Assembly (NCBI GenBank): GCA_031292335.1
Contig: JARLHH010000206.1
Location: 1-7,351 of the forward strand
Reading direction: 5' to 3'
DNA from: Candidatus Limnocylindrales bacterium
GTDB taxonomy: Bacteria; Chloroflexota; Limnocylindria; Limnocylindrales; CSP1-4
DNA length: 7,351 bases
Shown here piece by piece: positions 1 to 6,416 of this stretch. The position numbers and the translations under genes are program-made. Under the pieces are notes generated by a model. The model searched no databases. It saw only the letters and a program-made list of their open reading frames with translations, and was not told the DNA's origin. Positions within the stretch are counted from its first letter, which is position 1. Each line of letters starts with the position of its first letter.

Positions 1-267
1 CGCCGTCTTGCGCTTGTGCCACTTCGCGATCTCGGCGGCCTGGGCGTCGGGGTCCGTGGGCAGGCCGGCGGCCGCCACGAACTCCGGTGTCAGGAGGCTC
101 GCCATCCGCTCCTTGCCGCCGCCGATCTTCAGGCGCCGGCCATACTCCTCGACCGACCACTCGACCGGCAGGTTGAACTCGCGGAACGTCTGGTTGAAGG
201 CCGGCAGGTGCCCGTAGCGCTCGGTGTCCGCTAGGACGCCGTCGCAGTCGAAGACGAGTGCACTCAC
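1..267 (-). CDS. CbbY-like HAD-superfamily phosphatase, N-terminal part (truncated by window edge)
   Basis: The 89 visible residues begin MSALVFDCDGVLADTE, the HAD motif I, with nucleophile Asp7 and general acid Asp9. Next comes a helical cap region with LPAFNQTFREF (about residues 21-31) and IGGGKERMASL (about 52-62). The GGKER element is typical of CbbY-like HAD phosphatases, subfamily IA. Known relatives dephosphorylate sugar phosphates; CbbY from phototrophs removes xylulose-1,5-bisphosphate. The exact substrate cannot be read here. The start is a GTG at 267-265 that overlaps the TGA of the aldolase gene (GTGA), so the two genes are probably translationally coupled. No later start precedes motif I. 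Motifs II-IV and the C-terminus lie outside the window. The family call is firm; the substrate is not. Confidence 0.85.
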   Translation of the reverse strand, partial: MSALVFDCDGVLADTERYGHLPAFNQTFREFNLPVEWSVEEYGRRLKIGGGKERMASLLTPEFVAAAGLPTDPDAQAAEIAKWHKRKTA

Positions 268-1115
268 CAGGCCTTGCCTTCGCTGCCGAACAGGCGGATG
301 TGGTACTTCGCCATCTCCATGACGGCAGCCCGCTGGGCCGCGAACAGCTTGGGCGGGTCGTAGTCGCCCGGGTGCTCGGTCATGAAGTCGTAGCCCGACT
401 TCATGTAGGCGATCTTGAGAGCGGTGCTGATGTTCACCTTGGCGCAGCCGCGCGCGATGAGGTCGCTGAACTGCTCGGCGCTCATGCCCGTGCCGCCGTG
501 GAGCGCGACCGGCTTGCCGGTCGCCTCGACGATGTCGCTGACACGCTGGGAATCGAGGTGCGGGGCCGTCTTGTAGGTCCCGTGGGCGTTGCCGATGGCC
601 GGGGCGAAGACGTCGACGCCGGTCGCCCGGACGAACTCGACGACCGTCTCCAGGCTCTGCACGTGCTGGGCCTCGTCGCCGGTCATCTCCTCGGTGCGCT
701 TGAACCCCTCGATCTCGCCCTCGACGTCGGCGCCGTAGCGGCGCGCTTCGGCGACGACCTCGATGCACTGCCGCTGGTTCTCCTCGACCGACAGCTTCGA
801 GGCATCGAACAGGACGGAGTTCCAGCCCTTGGCGAGACAGGCGCTGATCACGTCCCGCTCCGGGCAGTGGTCCAGGTGCAGCGCGACGGGCACGCGGACG
901 TCTTTCGTGTAGGCAACCCACATGGCGTACATGGCGTCCAGGCCGGTCATCTTCACGTGCTTGACCGAGGTCTGGAGGATGACGGGCGCCATGAGCTCCT
1001 CGGCGGCAGCCAGGACCGCCTCCATCGACAGGTCGTTGATCACGTTGATCGCCGCGACGCCGTATCGCTCGGAGAACGCGCGATCGAGAATCTCCCTGGT
1101 TGGCACAACTGGCAC
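264..1115 (-). CDS. fba: class II (zinc) ketose-bisphosphate aldolase, fructose-bisphosphate aldolase type
   Basis: This 283-residue cytoplasmic TIM-barrel aldolase of the short class II type (GatY/KbaY/Bacillus FbaA size) is intact. Family-typical landmarks: ALHLDHC with catalytic Asp82 and zinc ligand His83; VEGEIEG with Glu134; GNAHGTYK with zinc ligand His178; LHGGTG with zinc ligand His206; and KVNIST (226-231) in the phosphate-binding region. The likely reaction is reversible cleavage of fructose-1,6-bisphosphate to dihydroxyacetone phosphate and glyceraldehyde-3-phosphate, in glycolysis or gluconeogenesis. Tagatose-bisphosphate or the inositol-pathway intermediate are alternative substrates, because these subfamilies share all the motifs. 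The start is GTG at 1115, chosen because GGAGG lies 7 bases upstream. The gene overlaps the CbbY-like gene by 4 bases, so both are probably co-transcribed. Confidence 0.93.
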   Translation of the reverse strand: MPVVPTREILDRAFSERYGVAAINVINDLSMEAVLAAAEELMAPVILQTSVKHVKMTGLDAMYAMWVAYTKDVRVPVALHLDHCPERDVISACLAKGWNSVLFDASKLSVEENQRQCIEVVAEARRYGADVEGEIEGFKRTEEMTGDEAQHVQSLETVVEFVRATGVDVFAPAIGNAHGTYKTAPHLDSQRVSDIVEATGKPVALHGGTGMSAEQFSDLIARGCAKVNISTALKIAYMKSGYDFMTEHPGDYDPPKLFAAQRAAVMEMAKYHIRLFGSEGKAW

Positions 1116-1120
1116 GCCAG

Positions 1121-1127
1121 CACCTCC
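1121..1127 (-). promoter_or_regulatory. Shine-Dalgarno site of the aldolase gene
   Basis: GGAGGTG on the minus strand. Its GGAGG core (1127-1123) lies 7 bases before the GTG at 1115. It fixes the GTG as the start of the aldolase. Confidence 0.8.
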
Positions 1128-1225
1128 AGTCGGAACGCGACCTACCTCAGGGTCCGGGACGCGCGGAAACGTTGCGGTCTGGGAACGAACCCCTTGCGAG
1201 TCTAGATCGCGCCGGGTACCCGAAC

Positions 1226-1242
1226 CGTCAATGTCACGTCAA
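1226..1242 (-). repeat. TTGACG direct repeat upstream of the aldolase gene
   Basis: Two exact TTGACG copies on the minus strand (1242-1237 and 1231-1226) start 11 bases apart, about one DNA helical turn. They lie about 110-130 bases upstream of the aldolase GTG. Either copy resembles a sigma-70 -35 box. The only good -10-like hexamer downstream, TAGACT at 1204-1199, is 21 bases from the nearer copy, too far for a standard promoter. The repeat may be paired half-sites for a regulator or part of a promoter with unusual spacing. A 10-bp palindrome, CGGGTACCCG (1213-1222), lies between the repeat and TAGACT. Confidence 0.4.
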
Positions 1243-1303
1243 GGAATCGCCCGGCCGCCTGCGCGTGTCGGCCCCCGGCGGGCGTGGCACTGGCGGGAAC
1301 GAG

Positions 1304-1330
1304 CAGGGCCCCCGCACGGCGGGGGCCCTG
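1304..1330 (-). terminator. perfect 12-bp GC-rich hairpin, probable terminator of the 44-residue membrane protein gene
   Basis: CAGGGCCCCCGC and GCGGGGGCCCTG form a perfect 12-bp stem closed by a 3-base loop (1316-1318). No plus-strand gene lies to its left, while the minus-strand small gene ends at 1390, so it most plausibly terminates that transcript before the aldolase promoter region. The U-tract on the minus-strand side is poor (CTCGTTCCC). Termination would therefore rest mainly on stem strength, or the hairpin may mark an mRNA 3' end. Confidence 0.65.
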
Positions 1331-1347
1331 GAACGGTGTAGCCTTGG

Positions 1348-1383
1348 CGCCCGTTCGCGGGCGGAGCCGGGTGCGATCCCGGC
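1348..1383 (-). other. two short hairpins in the 3' untranslated region of the 44-residue gene
   Basis: On the minus strand, after the stop codon at 1390, comes a 6-bp stem with a 6-base loop (1378-1383 with 1366-1371, GCCGGG/CCCGGC). A second 6-bp stem follows with a 4-base loop (1358-1363 with 1348-1353). Both precede the strong 12-bp hairpin. They may simply reflect high GC content, or form a structured 3' UTR. Confidence 0.35.
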
Positions 1384-1389
1384 GATCGG

Positions 1390-1524
1390 TCAGCGCAGAC
1401 CGAAGCGAGGCCAGGCGGGAAGGTTGTCGCGCGGATTGACCTGGGGCTCCGAGGCGTCACCGCTCACCAGGATGCTGATGAAGGAGAAGAGCGCCAGGAG
1501 GCCCAGCACGGTTACGAGAAACAT
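1390..1524 (-). CDS. small single-pass membrane protein (44 residues), function unknown
   Basis: The ATG at 1524 has a strong Shine-Dalgarno (GGAGGG, 1537-1532) 7 bases upstream, and a TATACT -10 hexamer lies 55-60 bases before it. An open frame continues upstream to 1665, but this site marks the real start. The 44-residue product has one hydrophobic helix (about residues 2-20, rich in Leu, Val, Phe and Ile). A short polar, Pro/Arg-containing tail follows, ending PAWPRFGLR. With no N-terminal charge before the helix, orientation is uncertain. I do not recognise the family. Small one-helix proteins can be accessory subunits of membrane complexes, but nothing nearby identifies a partner. The gene is divergent from the Lrp-type regulator and ends before a strong terminator-like hairpin. 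Confidence 0.7.
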   Translation of the reverse strand: MFLVTVLGLLALFSFISILVSGDASEPQVNPRDNLPAWPRFGLR

Positions 1525-1531
1525 CGTGCGT

Positions 1532-1537
1532 CCCTCC
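1532..1537 (-). promoter_or_regulatory. Shine-Dalgarno site of the 44-residue membrane protein gene
   Basis: GGAGGG on the minus strand lies 7 bases before the ATG at 1524. It decides the start inside a longer open frame. Confidence 0.75.
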
Positions 1538-1538
1538 G

Positions 1539-1544
1539 TACAAT
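1539..1544 (+). promoter_or_regulatory. candidate -10 element (TACAAT), possibly for the Lrp-type regulator
   Basis: TACAAT matches the sigma-70 -10 consensus at 5 of 6 positions. It would place a start near 1551 and give the regulator a leader of roughly 85 bases. No good -35 is seen 16-18 bases upstream (GAGAAA or CGAGAA). The same 11-base string containing it, TCCGTACAATT, occurs at 6360-6370 upstream of malate dehydrogenase. Weak but plausible. Confidence 0.3.
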
Positions 1545-1552
1545 TGGGAGAT

Positions 1553-1570
1553 GGTCGACGAGTGTCGACC
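1553..1570. promoter_or_regulatory. perfect inverted repeat GGTCGAC-N4-GTCGACC, candidate operator or 5' hairpin
   Basis: Two 7-base arms (1553-1559 and 1564-1570) are perfectly complementary around a 4-base spacer. The repeat lies in the gap between the 44-residue gene and the Lrp-type gene. It is 8 bases from the TACAAT hexamer on its left and 8 bases from the minus-strand TATACT on its right, so it would cover both predicted start sites. As DNA it could be an operator, possibly autoregulatory. As RNA it would fold at the extreme 5' end of the small-gene transcript. Confidence 0.5.
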
Positions 1571-1578
1571 CAATGCGA

Positions 1579-1584
1579 AGTATA
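1579..1584 (-). promoter_or_regulatory. -10 element TATACT of the 44-residue membrane protein gene
   Basis: TATACT on the minus strand (5 of 6 to consensus) predicts a start near 1572 and a 5' leader of about 48 bases containing the inverted repeat and the Shine-Dalgarno. No convincing -35 is seen at the usual spacing. Confidence 0.5.
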
Positions 1585-1636
1585 GCCTAATGAAGTGTGA
1601 CCTGCATGGCCATTCGTCCTAACGAACTGGTGCAAT

Positions 1637-2143
1637 ATGCCTCCTGACCCCAAGCTGAGCGTCACCGACGCCCGGATCCTCGCCGCCCTCCAGCGGGATG
1701 GACGGCTGTCCTACGCGGAGATCGGCGCAGCCGTCGGCATGAGCGGCCCCTCGGCCCACGAGCGGGTCAAGAAGCTGGAGGCGCGCGGGATCATCACCGG
1801 GTACATGGCGGCCGTCGACCCGGCTTCGGTCGGCCTCGGCGTCCTGGCCTTCATGTCGGTCACCCAGGCGCCGGGAACGATCGCGGACGACCTGGCCACC
1901 GACTTCGCCGCGATCCCGGAGGTGGAGGCCTGTCACCGGATCGCCGGGCAGGGCGACTACCTGCTCAAGATCTGGGCCAGCAGCACCGGCGACCTCGAGC
2001 GCGTCGTGCGCATCGTGCAGGACACGCGCCACGTCTGGCGGACCGAGACCGACGTGGTCTTCTCCACGCCGTTCGAGCGCCGGCCGCTGCCGATCCGGGC
2101 GACCGAGAAGCCGCTTCGCACCGATCCGCCCCGCGAGGGATAG
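1637..2143 (+). CDS. Lrp/AsnC-family transcriptional regulator
   Basis: The 168-residue protein has the two-domain Lrp/AsnC layout. An N-terminal winged helix-turn-helix spans about residues 8-60: LSVTDARILAALQRDGRLS, then LSYAEIGAAVGMS, with a recognition helix near SAHERVKKLEARGII. A ligand-sensing RAM domain spans about 66-146 and includes HRIAGQGDYLLKIW (100-113). The family forms dimers or octamers that bind DNA and often respond to amino acids. The roughly 22-residue C-terminal tail is basic and proline-containing. No Shine-Dalgarno precedes the ATG and no other in-frame start fits, so translation may be leaderless or from a weak site. It is divergent from the 44-residue gene and convergent with the 51-residue gene. 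Its ligand and targets are unknown; the adjacent inverted repeat is a candidate site. Confidence 0.93.
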   Translation: MPPDPKLSVTDARILAALQRDGRLSYAEIGAAVGMSGPSAHERVKKLEARGIITGYMAAVDPASVGLGVLAFMSVTQAPGTIADDLATDFAAIPEVEACHRIAGQGDYLLKIWASSTGDLERVVRIVQDTRHVWRTETDVVFSTPFERRPLPIRATEKPLRTDPPREG

Positions 2144-2157
2144 CGGACCTCGGCGCC

Positions 2158-2313
2158 TCAGGATTCCCCGGGGCGGCCCTCGGCGTGATCGAGACCGGGA
2201 TCCAGCGCTGGATCGCCCGGGATCTCCGGCACGTCGCCGACCACGAGCCAGAGCAGGGTCGCGGCGATGACCACCACCAGGGCGGCGAACCAGAGCAGGT
2301 ACTCGGTGTTCAC
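2158..2313 (-). CDS. small single-pass membrane protein (about 51 residues), function unknown
   Basis: From the GTG at 2313 the product begins MNTEYLLWF. It has one strong hydrophobic helix (about residues 5-26, including ALVVVIAATLLWLVV), then an acidic, Pro/Asp-rich tail (DVPEIPGDPALDPGLD). The frame is open further upstream to a GTG at 2379 (73 residues), but that stretch is charged and lies before the TATACT at 2349-2344. The shorter form is therefore preferred. No Shine-Dalgarno precedes 2313; the start overlaps the TGA of an 8-codon ORF (GTGA), so coupling may drive initiation. Its stop lies 14 bases from the stop of the convergent Lrp-type gene. The family is not recognised. The start choice is the main uncertainty. 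Confidence 0.55.
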   Translation of the reverse strand: MNTEYLLWFAALVVVIAATLLWLVVGDVPEIPGDPALDPGLDHAEGRPGES

Positions 2314-2336
2314 GGCGTCACGACGAAGGCGCGCAT
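2310..2336 (-). CDS. possible leaderless 8-codon leader ORF (MRAFVVTP)
   Basis: The ATG at 2336 lies 7 bases after TATACT (2349-2344), so a transcript could begin at or within a base of it. Eight codons follow, then a TGA that overlaps the GTG of the 51-residue membrane protein gene by 4 bases (GTGA). This geometry fits a leaderless mini-ORF delivering ribosomes to a downstream start that lacks a Shine-Dalgarno. It could also be chance. Confidence 0.35.
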   Translation of the reverse strand: MRAFVVTP

Positions 2337-2343
2337 CGTCGGG

Positions 2344-2349
2344 AGTATA
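2344..2349 (-). promoter_or_regulatory. -10 element TATACT of the 51-residue membrane protein gene
   Basis: TATACT on the minus strand, the same hexamer as before the 44-residue gene, each preceded by C. The predicted start coincides with the ATG at 2336. No clear -35 is seen 16-18 bases upstream. Confidence 0.5.
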
Positions 2350-2414
2350 GGGATCGACCGCAGCCAGGGCCCGCGCCACGGTCGGCGCCTGCGACCGGAT
2401 CCGCGGCTCGCCGG

Positions 2415-2420
2415 TACACT
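2415..2420 (+). promoter_or_regulatory. -10 element TACACT giving a leaderless lgt start
   Basis: TACACT ends 6 bases before the ATG at 2427, so the expected transcription start falls on or next to the start codon. No Shine-Dalgarno is present, consistent with leaderless translation. The -35 region (GCGACC with an 18-base spacer) is weak. Confidence 0.5.
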
Positions 2421-2426
2421 GCCGCG

Positions 2427-3386
2427 ATGATCAACTGGACGCCCCAGCCGATCGCGTTCGCGCTTGGCCCGCTCGAAGTCCACTGGTACGGGATCATGTA
2501 CGCGATCGGGCTCGCGGTGACATACCTCGTCGTCGAGCGCGAGGCGCTCCGGCGCGGGCTCGACACCGGGCTGCTCGTCAACGGGTTCATCGTCATCGCG
2601 TTCGCGGCGCTCGTCGGCGGCCGGGCCTACCACGTCATCGACCAGTGGGCTCGCTACAAGGACGACCTGTCGGCGATCGTCCTGCCGCCGTACAGCGGCC
2701 TCGGCGTCTACGGGGGCATCGCGACCGGGTTCCTTGCCGCGGTCGCCTACACCCGCTGGAAGCGCCAGCCGTTCCTGACCTGGGCGGACGCTGCCGCGCC
2801 GGGCCTGCTGACAATGCAGGCGGTGGCACGCTGGGGCAACTTCTTCAACCAGGAGCTCTACGGGCCACCCACGAACCTCCCCTGGGGGATCGCGATCCAG
2901 TGCGCAAACCGGACCCAGGTCTGGGCCTGCCCGGTGGACGGGGGAACCACCCCCGTGGACGCGCACTTCGTGCCGCTCTTCCTGTACGAGTCGATCTCCG
3001 GCCTGGTCGGCGCGATCGTCCTGCTGATGCTGGCCCGACGCGCCCGTTCGCTTCGACCGGGCGACATCGTCCTGCTCTTCTTCGTCTGGTACGGGACGAC
3101 GCGGTTCCTGCTGGAGCCCCTCCGCACGAACAACTGGCTCGTCGACGGGATCCCCACCGCCTCGATCATCTCTGCGCTTGCCGTCGTGGGGGCGCTCCTG
3201 GCCCTCGCCTGGCGGCACCGGCCCGGGACAGTGGCGCGAGACCGAGGTGCGAGCGAACCCGACGTGCCCGACCGTGCCGCGGGCTCGGCTTTGGGCCTCG
3301 CGACGGTGACCGAGACGGCCGCGGCGGAGGCGGCCGCGGCGGTGAGCGAGCCGGCCGCGGACCGCCCGCTCGACCCACCCGGCTGA
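2427..3386 (+). CDS. lgt: prolipoprotein diacylglyceryl transferase
   Basis: This integral membrane enzyme transfers diacylglycerol from phosphatidylglycerol to the lipobox cysteine of preprolipoproteins, the first step of lipoprotein maturation. Family landmarks: HWYGIMYAIG (19-28), VGGRAYHVI (63-71), YGGIATG (95-101), the signature ARWGNFFNQELYG (134-146, with Arg135, Asn138 and Gly146), HFVPLFLYES (180-189) and TRFLLEPLR (225-233, with Arg226 and Glu230). Several hydrophobic segments fit the multi-pass topology (about 16-36, 50-70, 92-108, 183-204, 213-230 and 243-262). At 319 residues it carries a roughly 50-residue hydrophilic, Ala/Glu/Pro-rich C-terminal tail beyond the last helix. Tyr95 occupies the position of the E. 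coli catalytic His103. It starts an operon with cystathionine beta-synthase four bases downstream. Confidence 0.95.
   Translation: MINWTPQPIAFALGPLEVHWYGIMYAIGLAVTYLVVEREALRRGLDTGLLVNGFIVIAFAALVGGRAYHVIDQWARYKDDLSAIVLPPYSGLGVYGGIATGFLAAVAYTRWKRQPFLTWADAAAPGLLTMQAVARWGNFFNQELYGPPTNLPWGIAIQCANRTQVWACPVDGGTTPVDAHFVPLFLYESISGLVGAIVLLMLARRARSLRPGDIVLLFFVWYGTTRFLLEPLRTNNWLVDGIPTASIISALAVVGALLALAWRHRPGTVARDRGASEPDVPDRAAGSALGLATVTETAAAEAAAAVSEPAADRPLDPPG
3317..3360 (+). repeat. short GC-rich direct repeats in the lgt tail
   Basis: GGCCGCGGCGG occurs at 3317-3327 and 3332-3342 (15-base period), and its first 8 bases recur at 3353-3360. The spacings are multiples of three, so the repeats encode alanine/glutamate-rich tail sequence in frame. 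This looks like low-complexity slippage within the gene rather than a separate element. Confidence 0.5.
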
Positions 3387-3390
3387 CGGC

Positions 3391-4812
<1,422 letters not shown>

Positions 4813-4816
4813 CGAC

Positions 4817-6031
4817 ATGCCGGCCAGGGAGCACCGCGACGGCTTCGCCACCCGCGCGGTCCACGCGGGTGGCGAGCCGGACACGTTGACCGGGGCTGTC
4901 AGCCCGCCGATCTACCAGACCTCGACGTATGCGCAGCTCGGGGTGGGCCGGCCGCGCGGCGGCTACGAGTACGCACGCACGCAGAACCCGACCCGCGAGC
5001 GGCTGGAACGCGCGGTCGCCGACCTGGAGGGCGGCACGTTCGGGATCGCGTTCGGGTCCGGTTCGGCGGCGACCGCGACGCTCGCCGAGCTGGCCGAGCC
5101 GGGCGAGCGGGTCGTCGTCGGGGATGACGTGTACGGCGGCACGTACCGGTTCTTCGAGCAGGTCGCCCGGCGCCGCGGCATCGATGCGCGGTACGTGGAC
5201 CTCGCCGCCGGCGAGGCCGGGGTCCTGGCCTCCGCCCTCGACGAGCGGACCCGGCTGGTCTGGTTCGAGACGCCGTCCAACCCGCTCCTGAAGGTGACCG
5301 ACATCGCGGCGGTGGCACGCGCCGCCCACGCGCACGTCGGTGCCCGCGGCGAAGCGCCGGTCGTCGTCGTGGACAACACGTTCGCCTCGCCGGCGCTCCA
5401 GCGGCCGCTCACGCTGGGCGCGGATGTCGTCTTCCACTCGGCCACCAAGTACCTCGCCGGCCACAGCGACACGGTCCTCGGCGTCGTCGTGACGTCGCGC
5501 GACGACCTGGCCGGCCGGCTCCGCTTCCTGCAGAACGCGATGGGCGCCGTCCCGGGACCGCAGGACTGCTTCCTGGCGCTCCGCGGCCTTCGCACGCTGG
5601 CGCTGCGGGCCGAGCGGCACGCCGCGAACGCGCTGGCGGTGGCGCGCTTCCTCGCTGGACGGGACGACGTCGCCTGGCTCCGCTACCCGGGGCTCGCGGA
5701 CGGGCGGTTCGCGCACCCGCAGGCCGTGCTGGCCTCGGCCCAGATGGCGGCCGGCGGCGGCATGGTCAGCTTCGTGCCTGCTGCCGGGGGGCGGCACGCC
5801 CGGACTGCTCGCGATCGCGCGATCGCCGTCTGCGAGTCGACCCGACTCTTCACGCTGGCGGAATCGCTGGGTGGGGTGGAGTCGCTGATCGAGCTGCCGG
5901 CCGTGATGACGCACGCCTCGGTGGCGGCCTCGCCGCTGGAGGTACCGGAGGCGCTGATCCGCCTCTCGGTGGGGATCGAGGACGCGGTCGACCTGGTCGC
6001 CGACCTCGCCGCCGCGCTCGACGGGGCGTAG
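4817..6031 (+). CDS. cystathionine gamma-lyase (Cys/Met metabolism PLP enzyme)
   Basis: This 404-residue fold-type I PLP enzyme has the full family set: ATRAVHAG (11-18), YEYAR with Tyr52/Arg54 reaching the neighbouring subunit's PLP phosphate, Tyr106 in DDVYGGTYR, Asp186 in VVDNTFASP, PLP lysine Lys211 in SATKYLAGHSD, and RLSVGIED (382-389) for carboxylate binding. It probably cleaves cystathionine to cysteine, 2-oxobutyrate and ammonia. Glu359 in SLIELPAVMTHASV matches the glutamate of human gamma-lyase, where E. coli MetB has serine. With the beta-synthase directly upstream (4-base gap), this favours lyase over cystathionine gamma-synthase. Some actinobacterial MetB proteins also carry the glutamate, so synthase activity is not excluded. 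A run of six G (4803-4808) may serve as ribosome binding site. Confidence 0.88.
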   Translation: MPAREHRDGFATRAVHAGGEPDTLTGAVSPPIYQTSTYAQLGVGRPRGGYEYARTQNPTRERLERAVADLEGGTFGIAFGSGSAATATLAELAEPGERVVVGDDVYGGTYRFFEQVARRRGIDARYVDLAAGEAGVLASALDERTRLVWFETPSNPLLKVTDIAAVARAAHAHVGARGEAPVVVVDNTFASPALQRPLTLGADVVFHSATKYLAGHSDTVLGVVVTSRDDLAGRLRFLQNAMGAVPGPQDCFLALRGLRTLALRAERHAANALAVARFLAGRDDVAWLRYPGLADGRFAHPQAVLASAQMAAGGGMVSFVPAAGGRHARTARDRAIAVCESTRLFTLAESLGGVESLIELPAVMTHASVAASPLEVPEALIRLSVGIEDAVDLVADLAAALDGA

Positions 6032-6102
6032 GGGGCGCCGGGTTCCTGCGGCCGGGGCTATGCCGACAGGCGCGCGCGGGGGGCAGGCGGGCGAGTAGCG
6101 CA

Positions 6103-6143
6103 GGGCCGCCCGTCACGGGCCCCGGGTCCAGCTAGCAACCCGG
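6103..6143 (+). terminator. weak terminator candidate after the gamma-lyase
   Basis: GCCCG-TCA-CGGGC (6108-6120) makes a 5-bp stem with a 3-base loop. A second 6-bp pairing, CCGGGT with ACCCGG (6122-6127 and 6138-6143), follows at once. A competing pairing of 6103-6107 with 6118-6122 also exists. No U-tract follows. This is the best hairpin cluster downstream of the operon, but such stems are common at this GC content. Confidence 0.3.
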
Positions 6144-6363
6144 ACGCTGGCATGTGCGGTGTTTGACGCGGGGCACGGCACCAGCGGTCGATCCGCACGC
6201 TCGCCGAGAACGGGGATGCCGAGCGGTGGGGGCCTGGACCACCGCGGCGGCGCATCGCTGCACATGTCAGCACCGTGGCTGCTATCCGGCGCGATCGCCG
6301 GTTCACGCGCGACTTCGCGATGGCCCCGTGCGACTGCTCGTCTACTCGGGGACCGGTCGTCCG

Positions 6364-6369
6364 TACAAT
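6364..6369 (+). promoter_or_regulatory. -10 element TACAAT of malate dehydrogenase
   Basis: TACAAT matches consensus at 5 of 6 positions. It predicts a start near 6376 and a leader of about 40 bases containing the Shine-Dalgarno. The -35 region (around 6341-6346, TCTACT) is weak. Confidence 0.5.
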
Positions 6370-6403
6370 TCCGAGCAACATCTCCCTGAGTCGAGTCGCA
6401 CCC

Positions 6404-6410
6404 GGAGGAG
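6404..6410 (+). promoter_or_regulatory. Shine-Dalgarno site of malate dehydrogenase
   Basis: GGAGGAG lies 6 bases before the ATG at 6417 and fixes the start. Confidence 0.85.
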
Positions 6411-6416
6411 CACCCC

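Larger units (their letters stand above)
6032..6416 (+). other. 385-base gap without a recognisable gene
   Basis: Short open frames exist on both strands, but their translations are Arg/Pro/Ser-rich GC-driven sequence with no domain, hydrophobic helix or ribosome binding site. No tRNA or known riboswitch pattern is apparent. The left part holds small hairpins that may end the lgt-cbs-lyase transcript. The right end holds the malate dehydrogenase promoter and leader. The middle (about 6150-6340) shows nothing I can name. Confidence 0.6.

Noticed and set aside
258..1205. 315-residue plus-strand open frame opposite the aldolase
   Set aside because: The minus strand encodes an intact class II aldolase with zinc ligands and a ribosome binding site; this frame has none.
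2158..2379. 73-residue form of the small membrane protein starting at 2379
   Set aside because: Its first 22 residues are charged, no Shine-Dalgarno precedes the GTG, and its start lies upstream of the best -10 element. The shorter form is preferred, though not proven.
5811..5826. GCGATCGC-type palindromes (also near 6291-6299)
   Set aside because: Common by chance in this composition and no array or regular spacing is seen.
6058..6381. possible 107-residue minus-strand gene in the gap before malate dehydrogenase
   Set aside because: Arg/Pro/Ser/Ala-rich translation, no ribosome binding site, no domain, and it would run across the malate dehydrogenase promoter.
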